A stretch of DNA of 64,000 nt from Proteobacteria bacterium DTSAM18 (GTDB lineage: Bacteria; Myxococcota_A; UBA796; GCA-2862545): assembly GCA_028767165.1 (NCBI GenBank), contig JARACJ010000006.1:1-64000 (forward strand), written 5' to 3'. Shown in pieces: positions 49,399-58,322 of the stretch. The notes under the pieces were generated by a model. It worked only from the letters and a program-made list of their open reading frames with translations, was not told the DNA's origin and made no database searches. Numbering within the stretch: the first letter of the stretch is position 1; each line of letters begins with the position of its first letter. The translations under genes and the position numbers were made by a program.

Positions 49399-49432
49399 GG
49401 CCCCCCGAGCAGCAGCTCGGGGGGCCTTCTTC
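49399..49432 (+). terminator. Intrinsic terminator of acnA
   Basis: GGCCCCCCGAGC and GCTCGGGGGGCC pair perfectly (12 bp) around AGCA and are followed by TTCTTC on the plus strand, 25 bases past the acnA stop. Confidence 0.88.
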
Positions 49433-49511
49433 GTGTTGGACCCTCCCGTGGGTCGCCCAGGCCCCGTGGGTCGGGCCAGAGTCCTCCCCCGTCCGTCCCA
49501 AGACGACGAAA

Positions 49512-49536
49512 GGCCCCGGGGACGAACCCCGAGGCC
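49512..49536 (-). terminator. Terminator of the bacterioferritin gene
   Basis: On the minus strand GGCCTCGGGG and CCCCGGGGCC form a stem with one mismatch around a short loop and are followed by TTTCGTCGTC. It lies 22 bases past the bfr stop. Confidence 0.7.
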
Positions 49537-49557
49537 TTCTCTCGCACTCCGAAGAGC

Positions 49558-50049
49558 TCAGTCGCGCATGTGCTCGGCCATGTAGTTCTGGTCGCCGAGG
49601 CGATCCATCAGGCTGAGCTGAGTCTCGAGCCAGTCGAGGTGCTCCTCCTCGGAGGTGAGGATCTCCTGGAGCATCACGCGGGTGCCGTTGTCGCCGAGCT
49701 CACGCAGGCGGTCGATGGCCTTGTTGAGGCGAGGAATGGCTTCCTTCTCGACCTCGAGATCGAGCCGGAACATCTCGCGCACGTTCTCGCCGATGCGGAC
49801 GCGGTTGAGGCGCTGCATGTTGGGCAGGCCATCGAGGTACAGGATGCGGTCCATCAGGGTGTCCGCATGCTTCATCTCGTCGATGGACTCGTGGTAGACC
49901 TTCTCCGCCAGGTGCAGAAGACCCCAGTGACGAAGCATCCGCGCATGCAGGAAGTACTGGTTGATGGCGGTCAATTCGCCAGTCAGGATCTCGTTCAGCA
50001 GCTTGACGACCTCGTCCTTGCTGCCGTACAGCTCATCAATGGCGCTCAT
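49558..50049 (-). CDS. bfr: Bacterioferritin
   Basis: A 163-residue iron-storage protein that forms a 24-subunit shell, oxidises ferrous iron and binds haem between subunits. The ferroxidase ligands are present (E25, then HESIDEMKHAD with E58 and H61), and M59 in that segment is the haem-ligand methionine of true bacterioferritins. Length equals the family's. The bfd gene lies 32 bases upstream on the same strand, and the pair is likely one iron-regulated transcript: Bfd donates electrons to release iron from Bfr. Confidence 0.96.
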   Translation of the reverse strand: MSAIDELYGSKDEVVKLLNEILTGELTAINQYFLHARMLRHWGLLHLAEKVYHESIDEMKHADTLMDRILYLDGLPNMQRLNRVRIGENVREMFRLDLEVEKEAIPRLNKAIDRLRELGDNGTRVMLQEILTSEEEHLDWLETQLSLMDRLGDQNYMAEHMRD

Positions 50050-50081
50050 GGAGGCCCTCCCCTTTGCCGTGTGGGGAAAAG

Positions 50082-50285
50082 CTACTTCGCGGCCACCACG
50101 AGGTCAATCTCACGTTGATCGCGTGCACGCACGCGCTGCAACATGGCCCGCACGTCACACGCGCAGGACCCGCAGTCGCCACCGGCACCCGAGCACTCGC
50201 GAATCGCCCGAACACTGGTGTGTCCCTGGCGAATCAGTCCTTCGATGTCCTTGTCCTTCACACCGTGGCAGAGGCAGACGTACAT
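50082..50285 (-). CDS. bfd: Bacterioferritin-associated ferredoxin
   Basis: A 67-residue [2Fe-2S] protein of the BFD-like family. Cluster ligands are C4 and C6 (MYVCLCHGV) and C38 and C41 (DCGSC); C31 and C43 are additional cysteines. The family docks on bacterioferritin and reduces its core for iron release. AGGAG lies 6 bases before the ATG. A longer in-frame upstream extension exists but is not supported. It precedes bfr on the same strand. Confidence 0.94.
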   Translation of the reverse strand: MYVCLCHGVKDKDIEGLIRQGHTSVRAIRECSGAGGDCGSCACDVRAMLQRVRARDQREIDLVVAAK

Positions 50286-50304
50286 GTGGGCTCCTGGGAG
50301 GGAA

Positions 50305-50360
50305 CCATTGATAACCGATTTCAATATCGACCCGCATCCAGGAAATTGAAATTGGAAGTC
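50305..50360 (-). promoter_or_regulatory. AT-rich candidate operator/promoter of bfd-bfr
   Basis: An island of low GC in very GC-rich DNA, just upstream of bfd. It holds an imperfect inverted repeat TTGATAA-CCGA-TTTCAA (50308-50324) and a repeated AATTTCAATTTC element (seen on the minus strand). The size and symmetry are compatible with a Fur-type iron-responsive site, but the match to the known consensus is poor. Confidence 0.35.
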
Positions 50361-50415
50361 AAGACCGGTCAGGGCCATCCACGACCTTCGACCTGGGCCT
50401 CGGCGCGTCCTGCCC

Positions 50416-52818
50416 TCAGCGCGACGCGACGTCGTCGGACCACCGGGCACACAGGTCGGCGGCCCCGCTGGCGTCCATTCCGCCATCCCACAGGCCCTGC
50501 ACGGCAGACACGCACGCCCCCGCCTCGCCGTCACGGGCACGCGAGACGGCGCGCTGGGCCTGACGGATCTCGTCGAGCACGGACGGGTGCCGGAGCAGTT
50601 CCTTGGGGCAGGTCGGGGCATCGAAGCGCTCACAGGAGCGCGCCGCCCGCTTCACCATGTCCGCGACCATCGGCATCGGCCGGATGGCCATGGAGCGCCC
50701 CAGGGAGCTCCAACCCCGGCCGGCATCCCCGTGGTCCCACTGCAGCCGGGCGAGCTCCACGTAGCAGGAGGCACAGCGGGGCTCGTCGCGCACCCACCGT
50801 TCCGCCAGGGCCACGGCCTGATCGTGGCGGCCCAGCATCTCGAGCGCCCGGGCCTTCGGCATGCAGCGGGCCGCGTTCAGGTAGTCGGATCGTTCCGCGA
50901 TGTTGCACGCCTCCAGCGCGGTGTAGGGATCCGATTCCTTCAGGGCCAGACGGGCCAGCGCCCCCAGCCACCGGGGAGACACGTTGCGCATCCGCTCCAG
51001 CCACCAGCCCGTGACGGGCAGCCAGCCGTACAGCTCGTCCATCGTCGAGACGGGCACCTGGTCGAACGGGGCGCCGCGACGCAGCATGTCCGCGCCGAAC
51101 TCGGCCGCCTGCATGACCTCGCCGGCCTCCCGGGCCCACCGTGCCCGCATCAGCGGCGTGCGCAGATCCCAGGGATCTCGTTGCTCGGACCGCTCCAGCA
51201 GCTGTGCGGCACGCTCCATCCGCCCCTGCCGGGCCGCGGACGACGCCTGGAACCGAAGGACGTGCCCCGAGTCCTCGAAGCGTACAAGGGCGGCCTGCCC
51301 CTCGGGCGAGTCCGCGATGGCCATCCAGCCGAGCTCGTTCCAAGGAGCGATCCGTCGCAGCTCGGCAGCCGCCTGCAGCGGGTCGTCGCCCTGCTCGACA
51401 CGCTCCACGAGACCAGCCTCGGCTCCACGGACGTAGAGGAATCCGACGCAGGCGATGGCCACGACGGACATCACGCCCGCCGGAACCAGGCGACGTGAGG
51501 ACATCCCCGGGACGGGACGGGTCCCGGGGCGCCAGATGAGCCCGGCCAACAGCGCCGCCAACACCACGAGGCCAGGAAGGTGCAGGGGGAAGTCGACGAG
51601 GCAGATGGCACCCGCCCCCACGAAGGCCTGCCGCAGCAGGTTGGTGCGTCGCACGCCCCTGGGGGTCTCCATGGCGCGCCGGTGTCGGGCGAGCAGCCAC
51701 AGCCCCACGGCCCCACAGGCCGCGCCCCACAGGCCCACCTCGGCCAGGACCTCGAGCAGATCGCTGTGCGCGTGGTGGAAGGTGGCGGAGGAGGGAAAGC
51801 TGCGGAACGGCGGGTAGGCGTCCTGGTAGCCCCCCGCACCCACACCGAACATCCAGTGATCGGCGATGAGCTGGAGCGTGTCGAGGTACTGCAGCGCCCT
51901 GCCCTTGGCAGAATTCGTCCACCAGGTGCGCTCCACGAACTGCAGCCACAGCGCCACGCCGGCTCCGAGGAAGGCCACGAGCACACCGATGTTCCAGGGG
52001 CGCAGGGTCTTCCACCGGCCGTTTCGCAGGGCCATGTAGGCCCCCCAGGCACACAGGCCCGCGAACAGCGAGGCCGACCGGGACAGCCAGGCCAGCGCGA
52101 GGATGCTCGATGCGGTCAGTCCGAACAGCAGGCGGAGTCCGACGTGCTCGTCGCTCTTTCGGAGCGCCCTCACGAGGGAGGGCCACAGGAGCAGACACAC
52201 GAAGGCGAAGTGGTTCGGGTTGACCATCGTGCCCCACAGGGACGCGTTGGGCGTGGAGCGGAACTCCCACACCCCGAACAGGGTGTTCCAGCCCAGGAGC
52301 TGGTGCAGCCAGGCCACCCCGACCCAGGCCACGGCGAAGCCCGCCAGGAACCGTCGGGTGCCCCTGTGTCCCAGCTCCTGCCGGACCTGCAGACCGACCA
52401 CGAAGAACAGGCCGGCGAGGAACCACAGGGTGAGGCCCTCCACCACACCCGGCCAGCGGTAGCCCAGGGTGTGCAGGTCTGCGGACGGGAAGGCCTCCTG
52501 CATGCCCGGGCTCACCAACGACGAGACGGAGGGGGGAACGGGCACGAGACCCGGCAGCAGGGCCAGGAAGCCGATCGCCCACAGCGACCAGCCCTCCGGG
52601 GTCCACCAGGCGACGCCGCGGTCCCGCGCGCGCCACAGGACCAACCACATCCCGACGAGCCCACACAGCGCCAGCGCCGCTCGGGGCATCGGCTCGACGG
52701 CGCCGGAGCTTCCCAGGATGATGGCGATGGCGATGCCGGCCACCACCGTCAGGACGTGGGAGCGGCGCGACACCTCGCGGGAGGACGCCTTCAGTTGGTC
52801 TCGCTGTTGCTCCGGCAT
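50416..52818 (-). CDS. O-antigen ligase/polymerase-like protein with TPR-like C-terminus
   Basis: An 800-residue membrane protein. About ten hydrophobic helices fill residues 20-450, with the Wzy_C signature HHAHSDLLEVLAEVGLWG in the large periplasmic loop region and NPNHFAFVCLLLWPS before it. These match the O-antigen ligase (WaaL)/polymerase (Wzy) family, which joins or polymerises lipid-linked glycans. The last 330 residues are soluble and look like TPR helical pairs (AAQLLERSEQRDPWDLRTPL, CASCYVELARLQWDHGDAG). GGTAGGTGG precedes ATG 52818. No glycosyltransferase genes are adjacent, so the substrate is unknown. Confidence 0.85.
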   Translation of the reverse strand: MPEQQRDQLKASSREVSRRSHVLTVVAGIAIAIILGSSGAVEPMPRAALALCGLVGMWLVLWRARDRGVAWWTPEGWSLWAIGFLALLPGLVPVPPSVSSLVSPGMQEAFPSADLHTLGYRWPGVVEGLTLWFLAGLFFVVGLQVRQELGHRGTRRFLAGFAVAWVGVAWLHQLLGWNTLFGVWEFRSTPNASLWGTMVNPNHFAFVCLLLWPSLVRALRKSDEHVGLRLLFGLTASSILALAWLSRSASLFAGLCAWGAYMALRNGRWKTLRPWNIGVLVAFLGAGVALWLQFVERTWWTNSAKGRALQYLDTLQLIADHWMFGVGAGGYQDAYPPFRSFPSSATFHHAHSDLLEVLAEVGLWGAACGAVGLWLLARHRRAMETPRGVRRTNLLRQAFVGAGAICLVDFPLHLPGLVVLAALLAGLIWRPGTRPVPGMSSRRLVPAGVMSVVAIACVGFLYVRGAEAGLVERVEQGDDPLQAAAELRRIAPWNELGWMAIADSPEGQAALVRFEDSGHVLRFQASSAARQGRMERAAQLLERSEQRDPWDLRTPLMRARWAREAGEVMQAAEFGADMLRRGAPFDQVPVSTMDELYGWLPVTGWWLERMRNVSPRWLGALARLALKESDPYTALEACNIAERSDYLNAARCMPKARALEMLGRHDQAVALAERWVRDEPRCASCYVELARLQWDHGDAGRGWSSLGRSMAIRPMPMVADMVKRAARSCERFDAPTCPKELLRHPSVLDEIRQAQRAVSRARDGEAGACVSAVQGLWDGGMDASGAADLCARWSDDVASR

Positions 52819-52871
52819 CCACCTACCCCGATGCTATAGTCCAGCAGTCCTGGTCCCCCGACAGGTATCAG
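52819..52871. promoter_or_regulatory. Divergent promoter region with a TATAGT box
   Basis: The 53 bases between two outward-facing genes contain TGCTATAGT on the plus strand, a good extended -10-like element (TATAGT) in otherwise GC-rich DNA. No convincing -35 box is visible at the right distance. Confidence 0.35.
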
Positions 52872-53321
52872 ATGCGCAGGTCCTCCAAAAGACCCTGGCA
52901 TGCTCGACCTCCGAGCCTGCATGCCCACGACATCACGGTCCCCCCCACCGCTGGGCCGGGGGAACGTCTGGATTCCTGGCTCGGCAAGCTCGCCCGACGC
53001 ACCCGACTCGCACGCCGGCTTTCCATGCTCTCGGCAGGAGGGACCCTCGCCGTGATCGGGGCTCTCGCCCTCGGGATCCTGCCCGGAAGCACCGGTGACG
53101 ACGGCCAGCTCGTGCTCCTCGTGGTCCACAGCCTGCTGGCCATATGCGCCGGCACGGCCATGGACGCGGGGAGCAAGGCGTGGCGGATGCTGGCCCTCGC
53201 GCGCTATCCGGGCCACGAACAGACGGGTAGGCAGTACTATCCATCCGTCGTGGCCGCAGGCTTCCTCGCGGCCATCAGTCTTCTGATCAACGCCACCATG
53301 ATGGTCTCCCGGATCCTCTGA
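52872..53321 (+). CDS. Small membrane protein of unknown function
   Basis: A 149-residue protein with a basic N-terminal region (RRTRLARR before the first helix) and three predicted membrane helices (LAVIGALALGIL, LVLLVVHSLLAICAG, AAGFLAAISLLINATMMV). No family was recognised. The Shine-Dalgarno before ATG 52872 is poor, so the true start may be internal. It lies 51 bases before the symporter gene on the same strand and could be its partner. Confidence 0.6.
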   Translation: MRRSSKRPWHARPPSLHAHDITVPPTAGPGERLDSWLGKLARRTRLARRLSMLSAGGTLAVIGALALGILPGSTGDDGQLVLLVVHSLLAICAGTAMDAGSKAWRMLALARYPGHEQTGRQYYPSVVAAGFLAAISLLINATMMVSRIL

Positions 53322-53372
53322 TGGTGGTCCGGCCGGCCCGTTCCAGGGTCCGGCGTCCCTGGAGGTTCCGCG

Positions 53373-54710
53373 ATGGCGGAGAAGAAGCTGCCGCTTCACT
53401 GGAAGATCCTCATCGGCATGCTGGCCGGCGCAGTCGTCGGCCTGCTCATCAACCTTCTCGGCATCGATGCGGCCACGGTGGAGCAGTGGCCCGGTCCGGT
53501 GGCCTGGATCGCCACCCAGCTCGCCGAGCTCGTGGGCTTCACCGGCGACCTGTTCCTGCGCGGCTTGCGGTTCGTCGCAGTGCCGATCGTGCTGTTCTCC
53601 CTCATCGTGGGCGCGAGCAGCGTCAGCGACATCCGCAAGCTGTCCCGCATCGGCAGCCGCACGGTGCTGATCTACATGGCCACCACCACGGTCGCCATCA
53701 CCATCGGCGTGGTGCTCGCCAACCTCACCCGCCCGGGCACCCGCATGCCCAAGGACACCCAGGACGAGCTCATCGCCCAGGGCGCCGAGGCTGCCAGCGC
53801 CAAGCTGCAGGTGGCGGAGGCCCGCGACATCTGGGACACCCTGCTGTCCATCGTGCCCTCGAACCCCTTCAAGGCGCTCGCCGAAGGCGACATGCTCCAG
53901 GTCGTCTTCATCGCCATGACCATCGGCATCGTCCTCACGCTCCTGCCGGCCGAGAAGTCCCAGCCGGTCATCGCCCTGGTCGACGCACTCAACGACGTGG
54001 TCATCAAGATCGTCGACCTGATCATGAAGACCGCGCCCATCGCCGTGTTCGCCCTGCTCGCCAAGGTGATGGCCCAGCTCGGCCTCGACCTCATCGCCGC
54101 CCTCGTCACCTACAGCCTCACCGTGCTGACCGGTCTGCTCGTCATGGTGCTGCTGGTCTACCCCGCCCTGCTGAAGACCTTCACGAAGGTGCCCGTGCGA
54201 CGGTTCTTCCAGGCCATCGCGCCGGCCCAGCTGCTGGCGTTCTCCTCGTCGAGCTCCACCGCCACGCTCCCCGTCTCGATGGAGTGCGTCGAGAAGCGCG
54301 TCGGCGTGTCCGACGAGGTCACGTCCTTCGTGCTGCCCCTCGGAGCCACGCTGAACATGGACGGAACGGCGCTGTACCAGGGCGTCGCCGCCATCTTCAT
54401 CGGACAGCTCTACGGCTTCGACCTGTCGCTGGCGGACCAGGTGACCATCGTCATCACCGCCACCCTCGCCAGCATCGGCACCGCGGGCGTGCCGGGCGTG
54501 GGCATCGTGATGCTCGTCATCGTGCTGCAGTCCATCGACATCCCGACCGACGCCATCCAGGGCGGTATCGCCATGATCCTCGGTGTCGATCGCATCCTCG
54601 ACATGTGTCGCACGGTCACGAACATCTCCGGTGACTGTACCGTGGCCACGGTCATCAGCTCCCTGGAAGGCGAGACCCTCGAGCCCCACCCGGACTTCCT
54701 CGAAGGCTGA
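53373..54710 (+). CDS. Dicarboxylate/amino acid:cation symporter (SDF family)
   Basis: A 445-residue transporter of the GltP/DctA family, which imports glutamate, aspartate or C4-dicarboxylates with Na+ or H+. It has the Ser-rich re-entrant loop AFSSSSSTATLP, the NMDGTA motif of helix 7, the second re-entrant loop ASIGTAGVPG, and DRILDMCRTVTNISGD in helix 8. The Arg in DMCRTVTN is typical of acidic amino acid carriers, which favours glutamate/aspartate. A 55-residue insert (MPKDTQDELIAQG to DIWDTLLSIV) extends an external loop, as in several bacterial members. Confidence 0.92.
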   Translation: MAEKKLPLHWKILIGMLAGAVVGLLINLLGIDAATVEQWPGPVAWIATQLAELVGFTGDLFLRGLRFVAVPIVLFSLIVGASSVSDIRKLSRIGSRTVLIYMATTTVAITIGVVLANLTRPGTRMPKDTQDELIAQGAEAASAKLQVAEARDIWDTLLSIVPSNPFKALAEGDMLQVVFIAMTIGIVLTLLPAEKSQPVIALVDALNDVVIKIVDLIMKTAPIAVFALLAKVMAQLGLDLIAALVTYSLTVLTGLLVMVLLVYPALLKTFTKVPVRRFFQAIAPAQLLAFSSSSSTATLPVSMECVEKRVGVSDEVTSFVLPLGATLNMDGTALYQGVAAIFIGQLYGFDLSLADQVTIVITATLASIGTAGVPGVGIVMLVIVLQSIDIPTDAIQGGIAMILGVDRILDMCRTVTNISGDCTVATVISSLEGETLEPHPDFLEG

Positions 54711-54727
54711 CGCCCCCTCAACGCACG

Positions 54728-54761
54728 AAGGCCCGCCTCCCCTCAGGGAAGGCGGGCCTTT
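54728..54761. terminator. Bidirectional terminator between symporter and glnS
   Basis: AAGGCCCGCCT pairs with AGGCGGGCCTT (11 bp), extended by three more pairs after one mismatch, around TCA. It lies between convergent genes, 18 bases past the symporter stop and about 20 past the glnS stop on the other strand. Confidence 0.8.
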
Positions 54762-54780
54762 CCACGTCCGGCTGGCTGCG

Positions 54781-57069
54781 TCAGCCGATGTAGGTGGCGA
54801 GCAGCTTCTGCACGGCGCCGGGGTTCGCCCGGCCCTTGGTGGCCTTCATCACCTGGCCCATGAAGAAGCCCGTGAGACGGCGATCCCCCTGGGCGTAGCG
54901 AGCGGCCTCGGCCGGGTGGGACGCCATGATCTCGTCGACCACGGCCTTGAGCGCATCCTCGTCGGAGACCTGGACGAGCCCCTTGGCCTCGGCGATCGCC
55001 TGCGGGGAGCCCCCCTCGGTGATGAGGATGGCCAGGACATCGCGGCCGAGCTTGGTCGAAAGCTTGCCCGACTCGACCATCGCGAGGAGCTCGCCGAGGG
55101 ACGCGCCGGTGAGCTTGCTGCCCTCGACGCCGTCGAGGGCCGGTGCCACCTGGTTGACCACCCACTGTGCGGCCATCTCCGGTTTCACCTTGCCGGACGC
55201 GCCCTTCACGAGCTCGACACCCTCCGGCAGACGGGCCACCTCGAAGGCGAGGTCCTCGTCGACACCGTCAGGCACCGCCTCGAAGCGCGCGGCCAGCTCG
55301 GGATCGGCAGCGAGCGCCGCCTGGCGGGCTTCGCGCTTGATCTCGGCCTGGGCCTGTGCGGACGCACGGGGATCGACCGCCTTGGGCTTGGCCGCGGCGA
55401 CGGGCTGCTCGCTGGCCACGGCCCAGGAGTCCTTGAGCGCGACGACCTGGTTGAACACGAGGCCCTCGGAGACGTCCTCGGGCGCCCGGTAGGCGTAGCC
55501 GTTGCGCTCGAACTGCACGTGGCTGCCGGGGGGGATCTGCGCCGCGGCCGGCTCCACCAGGATCTGGCGGACCGTGAGGGACTCGGGGTTGAGATCCTCC
55601 ATGAAGTCGCGGTCCTTGCCGGGCTCGGGGACGCTGAAGAGGCGATCGATGATCTGCAGCTTCGCCGGCACCGCCTCGTGCGCGCTCACCCAGTGGATGG
55701 TTCCCTTCACCTTGCGCCCCTGGGGCTTGCGGCCGAGGGTGTCGAAGTCCACGGAGCAGCGCAGGCCGGTGACCTTGCCGTCGTCGTCCGTGAGGACCTC
55801 TTCGCACTTGATGACGTAGCTGTGGCGGAGACGGACCTCGCCTCCGGGCACGAGGCGCTTGAAGCCAGGGACCGGCTCCACCATGAAGTCGGAGCGCTCG
55901 ATGTACAGCCGGCGCCCCATGGGGATCGGGCGCTCGCCGGGCAGACCGACATCGTGGGGGAAGTCGCCGCCGACGAGGGTGTCGACCCGATCCTCATCCC
56001 AGTTCACGAGCTCGACCTCGAGGGGCTCCATCACTGCCATGCGGCGGGGGGCCTTGAAGTTGAGGTCGTCGCGGATGGCGTGCTCGAGCAGGGTCACGTC
56101 GACCAGGCTGTTGGCCTTGGCGACGCCGATGGCGTCACAGAACGCGCGGAGAGCCTCGGGCGTGACGCCGCGGCGCCGCATGCCCGCGATGGTGGGCATC
56201 CGGGGGTCGTCCCAGCCACTGACGACGCCGTCGGTCACGAGCTTGAGCAGCTTGCGCTTGGACATCAGCGTGTAGCTGAGCTTCAGGCGCGCGAACTCGG
56301 TCTGCTTGGGGGGCTGCTCGAAGCCCACGGCATCCACGAACCAGTCGTACAGCTCGCGGTTGTTCTCGAACTCGAGGGTGCACAGGCTGTGGGTGATGCG
56401 CTCGTTGGCATCCGACAGGCCGTGGGCGAAGTCGTACATCGGGTAGATGCACCAGTCGTCGCCCTTGCGGAAGTGGTGGGCGAAGCGGATGCGGTACATC
56501 AGCGGATCCCGCATCTGCATGTTGGACGCACCCATGTCGATCCTGGCCCGCAGGACCCTCGAACCCTCCGGGAACTCGCCAGCGCGCATCCGTCGGAACA
56601 GGTCGAGGTTCTCCTCGGGCGTGCGATCCCGCCAGGGGCTCGGCGTGCCGGGCTCGGTGACGGTGCCGCGGTTCTCACGGATCTGCTCGACGTTCTGATC
56701 GTCGACGTAGGCCTTGCCGTCTGCGATCAGCTTCTCTGCCCAGACATACAGCTGCTCGAAGTAGTCCGAGGCGTAGAAGACCTCGTCGGGCTCGAACCCC
56801 AGCCAGCGGACGTCCTTGAGGATGGACTCGACGTATTCCATCGACTCCTTCTCGGGGTTGGTGTCGTCGTAGCGCAGGTGCGTACGCCCACCGAACCGCT
56901 CCGCCAGGCCGAAGTTGAGGCAGATGGACTTGGCATGCCCGATGTGCAGGTAGCCGTTGGGCTCGGGGGGGAAGCGGGTGACCACCCGGCCTCCGTAGGT
57001 ACCGAGCTCGGTGTCGCGGGCCACCTTGGCCACGATGAAATTCGAGGCGTTCGGGTCGGTCTTCGTCAT
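54781..57069 (-). CDS. glnS: Glutaminyl-tRNA synthetase with YqeY/GatB-type C-terminal domain
   Basis: A 762-residue class I synthetase that charges tRNA-Gln. Catalytic motifs: PPEPNGYLHIGHAKS (HIGH) and LMSKRK (KMSKS), with the GlnRS-type anticodon-binding beta-barrels through about residue 555. A charged, Ala-rich linker (PVAAAKPKAVDPRASAQAQA) leads to a helical C-terminal domain of about 150 residues, ending FFMGQVMKATKGRANPGAVQ, which matches the YqeY/GatB tail domain that helps bind tRNA. This architecture is known from Deinococcus GlnRS. The presence of GlnRS suggests direct glutaminylation. Confidence 0.95.
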   Translation of the reverse strand: MTKTDPNASNFIVAKVARDTELGTYGGRVVTRFPPEPNGYLHIGHAKSICLNFGLAERFGGRTHLRYDDTNPEKESMEYVESILKDVRWLGFEPDEVFYASDYFEQLYVWAEKLIADGKAYVDDQNVEQIRENRGTVTEPGTPSPWRDRTPEENLDLFRRMRAGEFPEGSRVLRARIDMGASNMQMRDPLMYRIRFAHHFRKGDDWCIYPMYDFAHGLSDANERITHSLCTLEFENNRELYDWFVDAVGFEQPPKQTEFARLKLSYTLMSKRKLLKLVTDGVVSGWDDPRMPTIAGMRRRGVTPEALRAFCDAIGVAKANSLVDVTLLEHAIRDDLNFKAPRRMAVMEPLEVELVNWDEDRVDTLVGGDFPHDVGLPGERPIPMGRRLYIERSDFMVEPVPGFKRLVPGGEVRLRHSYVIKCEEVLTDDDGKVTGLRCSVDFDTLGRKPQGRKVKGTIHWVSAHEAVPAKLQIIDRLFSVPEPGKDRDFMEDLNPESLTVRQILVEPAAAQIPPGSHVQFERNGYAYRAPEDVSEGLVFNQVVALKDSWAVASEQPVAAAKPKAVDPRASAQAQAEIKREARQAALAADPELAARFEAVPDGVDEDLAFEVARLPEGVELVKGASGKVKPEMAAQWVVNQVAPALDGVEGSKLTGASLGELLAMVESGKLSTKLGRDVLAILITEGGSPQAIAEAKGLVQVSDEDALKAVVDEIMASHPAEAARYAQGDRRLTGFFMGQVMKATKGRANPGAVQKLLATYIG

Positions 57070-57199
57070 GTTCGCCCTCTCACGGTCAGCGCACTGCCCC
57101 TATCCCGTTCCCGCCCGGGCCACACCTGCCGGGGTGTCCCCCGCCCCTTGCGCGGGACCTCGGCGCCATGCATGCTGCCCGGCAGACACAGGAGCCCCC

Positions 57200-57586
57200 A
57201 TGTCCCGTGGACGTGACCGACATCAGGCGAAGCTGGCAGCCGTCCAGGCACTGGGCCGCCCCCTCAACCGCCGCGCGCGCTCCAGGTGCGAGCTGTGCGG
57301 CGCCTCCACCTCCCTCAAGGTCGTCGAGGTGGAGGGCAGCCCCCACGATGAGCCCCACGAGGACTGGGCGCTGATGCTGTGCGAGCGATGCGCGGGTCTG
57401 CACGACGCAAGGCGCCTGGACGCCAGCGAGCTGCGCTTCCTCGAGACGGCCGTGTGGTCCGAGCTGCAGCCCGCACAGATCCTGGCCGTCCGCATCGTAC
57501 GGAAACTTGCGGATGAAGGCACTGGCTGGGCCTCGGACGTCCTGGAGGGGCTCTACCTGGATCCAGACCTGGAAGCGCTGATCTAG
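57200..57586 (+). CDS. PhnA-like zinc-ribbon protein lacking the C-terminal domain
   Basis: A 128-residue protein whose N-terminal half has two CxxC pairs (CELC and CERC) in the PhnA-type zinc-ribbon layout. It is followed by the conserved segment ELRFLETAVWSELQPAQILA and LYLDPDLEAL that matches the middle of PhnA-domain proteins. The usual C-terminal SH3-like PhnA domain is missing, and the gene ends in an ordinary stop, so it looks like a short family form. The molecular function of PhnA proteins is uncertain. AGGAG lies 5 bases before the ATG. Confidence 0.75.
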   Translation: MSRGRDRHQAKLAAVQALGRPLNRRARSRCELCGASTSLKVVEVEGSPHDEPHEDWALMLCERCAGLHDARRLDASELRFLETAVWSELQPAQILAVRIVRKLADEGTGWASDVLEGLYLDPDLEALI

Positions 57587-57689
57587 GGGTTACCCCGCCT
57601 CCACGGTACCCACAGGCGGTCTCAGGGCCGATTTTGCCTCTCAAGGGGCGCGCTCGCGAGGACGACTGGCCTGCAGCCAGGAGGCTCTC

Positions 57690-58082
57690 ATGACTGCTAC
57701 GCCCAAGGATCGGCTCCCGCAGGACGAATACCTGCGTCCAGAAGAGGTGGAAGCCCTGCATGACCTGCTCCAGCAACGGCTCGAGTCCTTGCTGAAGAAC
57801 GCGCACGACAGCACGCTGCAGATCCAGCTGAACCCGGAAGAGGAGAAGGACGCCATCGACATGGCCGTCTCCGAGTCCAGTCGCGCCACCACGCTGCGCC
57901 TGGCCGACCGGGAGCGCACCCTGCTGCACCACATCCGCCGGGCCCTCGGACGCATCCACCAGGGCGACTACGGCACCTGCTCCACCTGCGGCGGCCCCAT
58001 CACCTACCACCGGCTGATGGCCCGTCCCGTGGCCACCGAGTGCATCGACTGCCGCACGGAGCGGGAGCAGCTCCGGCGCTGA
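57690..58082 (+). CDS. dksA: DksA/TraR-family RNA polymerase-binding protein
   Basis: A 130-residue C4 zinc-finger protein that reaches into the RNA polymerase secondary channel and, with ppGpp, alters transcription. It has a predicted coiled coil, the tip motif DAIDMA (D54, D57, A59) that equals the functional DxxDxA of DksA, and the finger CSTC (97-100) with CIDC (118-121). The tip and four cysteines favour true DksA over inactive relatives. AGGAGG stands 6 bases before the ATG. It follows the PhnA-like gene after 103 bases. Confidence 0.9.
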   Translation: MTATPKDRLPQDEYLRPEEVEALHDLLQQRLESLLKNAHDSTLQIQLNPEEEKDAIDMAVSESSRATTLRLADRERTLLHHIRRALGRIHQGDYGTCSTCGGPITYHRLMARPVATECIDCRTEREQLRR

Positions 58083-58322
58083 GCCGGGGGCCTTGCCCCC
58101 ACGCTCCCCGAGGCGCACCGCCCCCCCCGCCCTCTGCTTGACGAATTCTGTGCAACCAGAACAGAAAAACGAGGTTCATTGGTACGCAGAAGTCATGCTC
58201 CCTCAAGGCTTCTCTTCGATCTGACATTTGAAACGTACTTGCCGCGCCATAGGCTCATGGATGCAGGTTGGACCGTTGTCCTAGACTCGCGTTGACCAAG
58301 GAATCGTGAGGAGCGCCTGCAC
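58083..58322. other. 240-base gap before the ParB-like-motif gene
   Basis: No gene is seen. The middle (58140-58230) is clearly less GC-rich than its surroundings, as in promoter regions, and includes TTGACG at 58139, but no convincing -10 box sits at a normal distance. GAGGAGC upstream of 58323 is the ribosome binding site of the next gene. Confidence 0.35.

Noticed and set aside
50308-50324. Confident Fur box call upstream of bfd
   Set aside because: Only the outer arms are symmetric and the match to the 19-base consensus is poor, so it is kept as a low-confidence candidate only.
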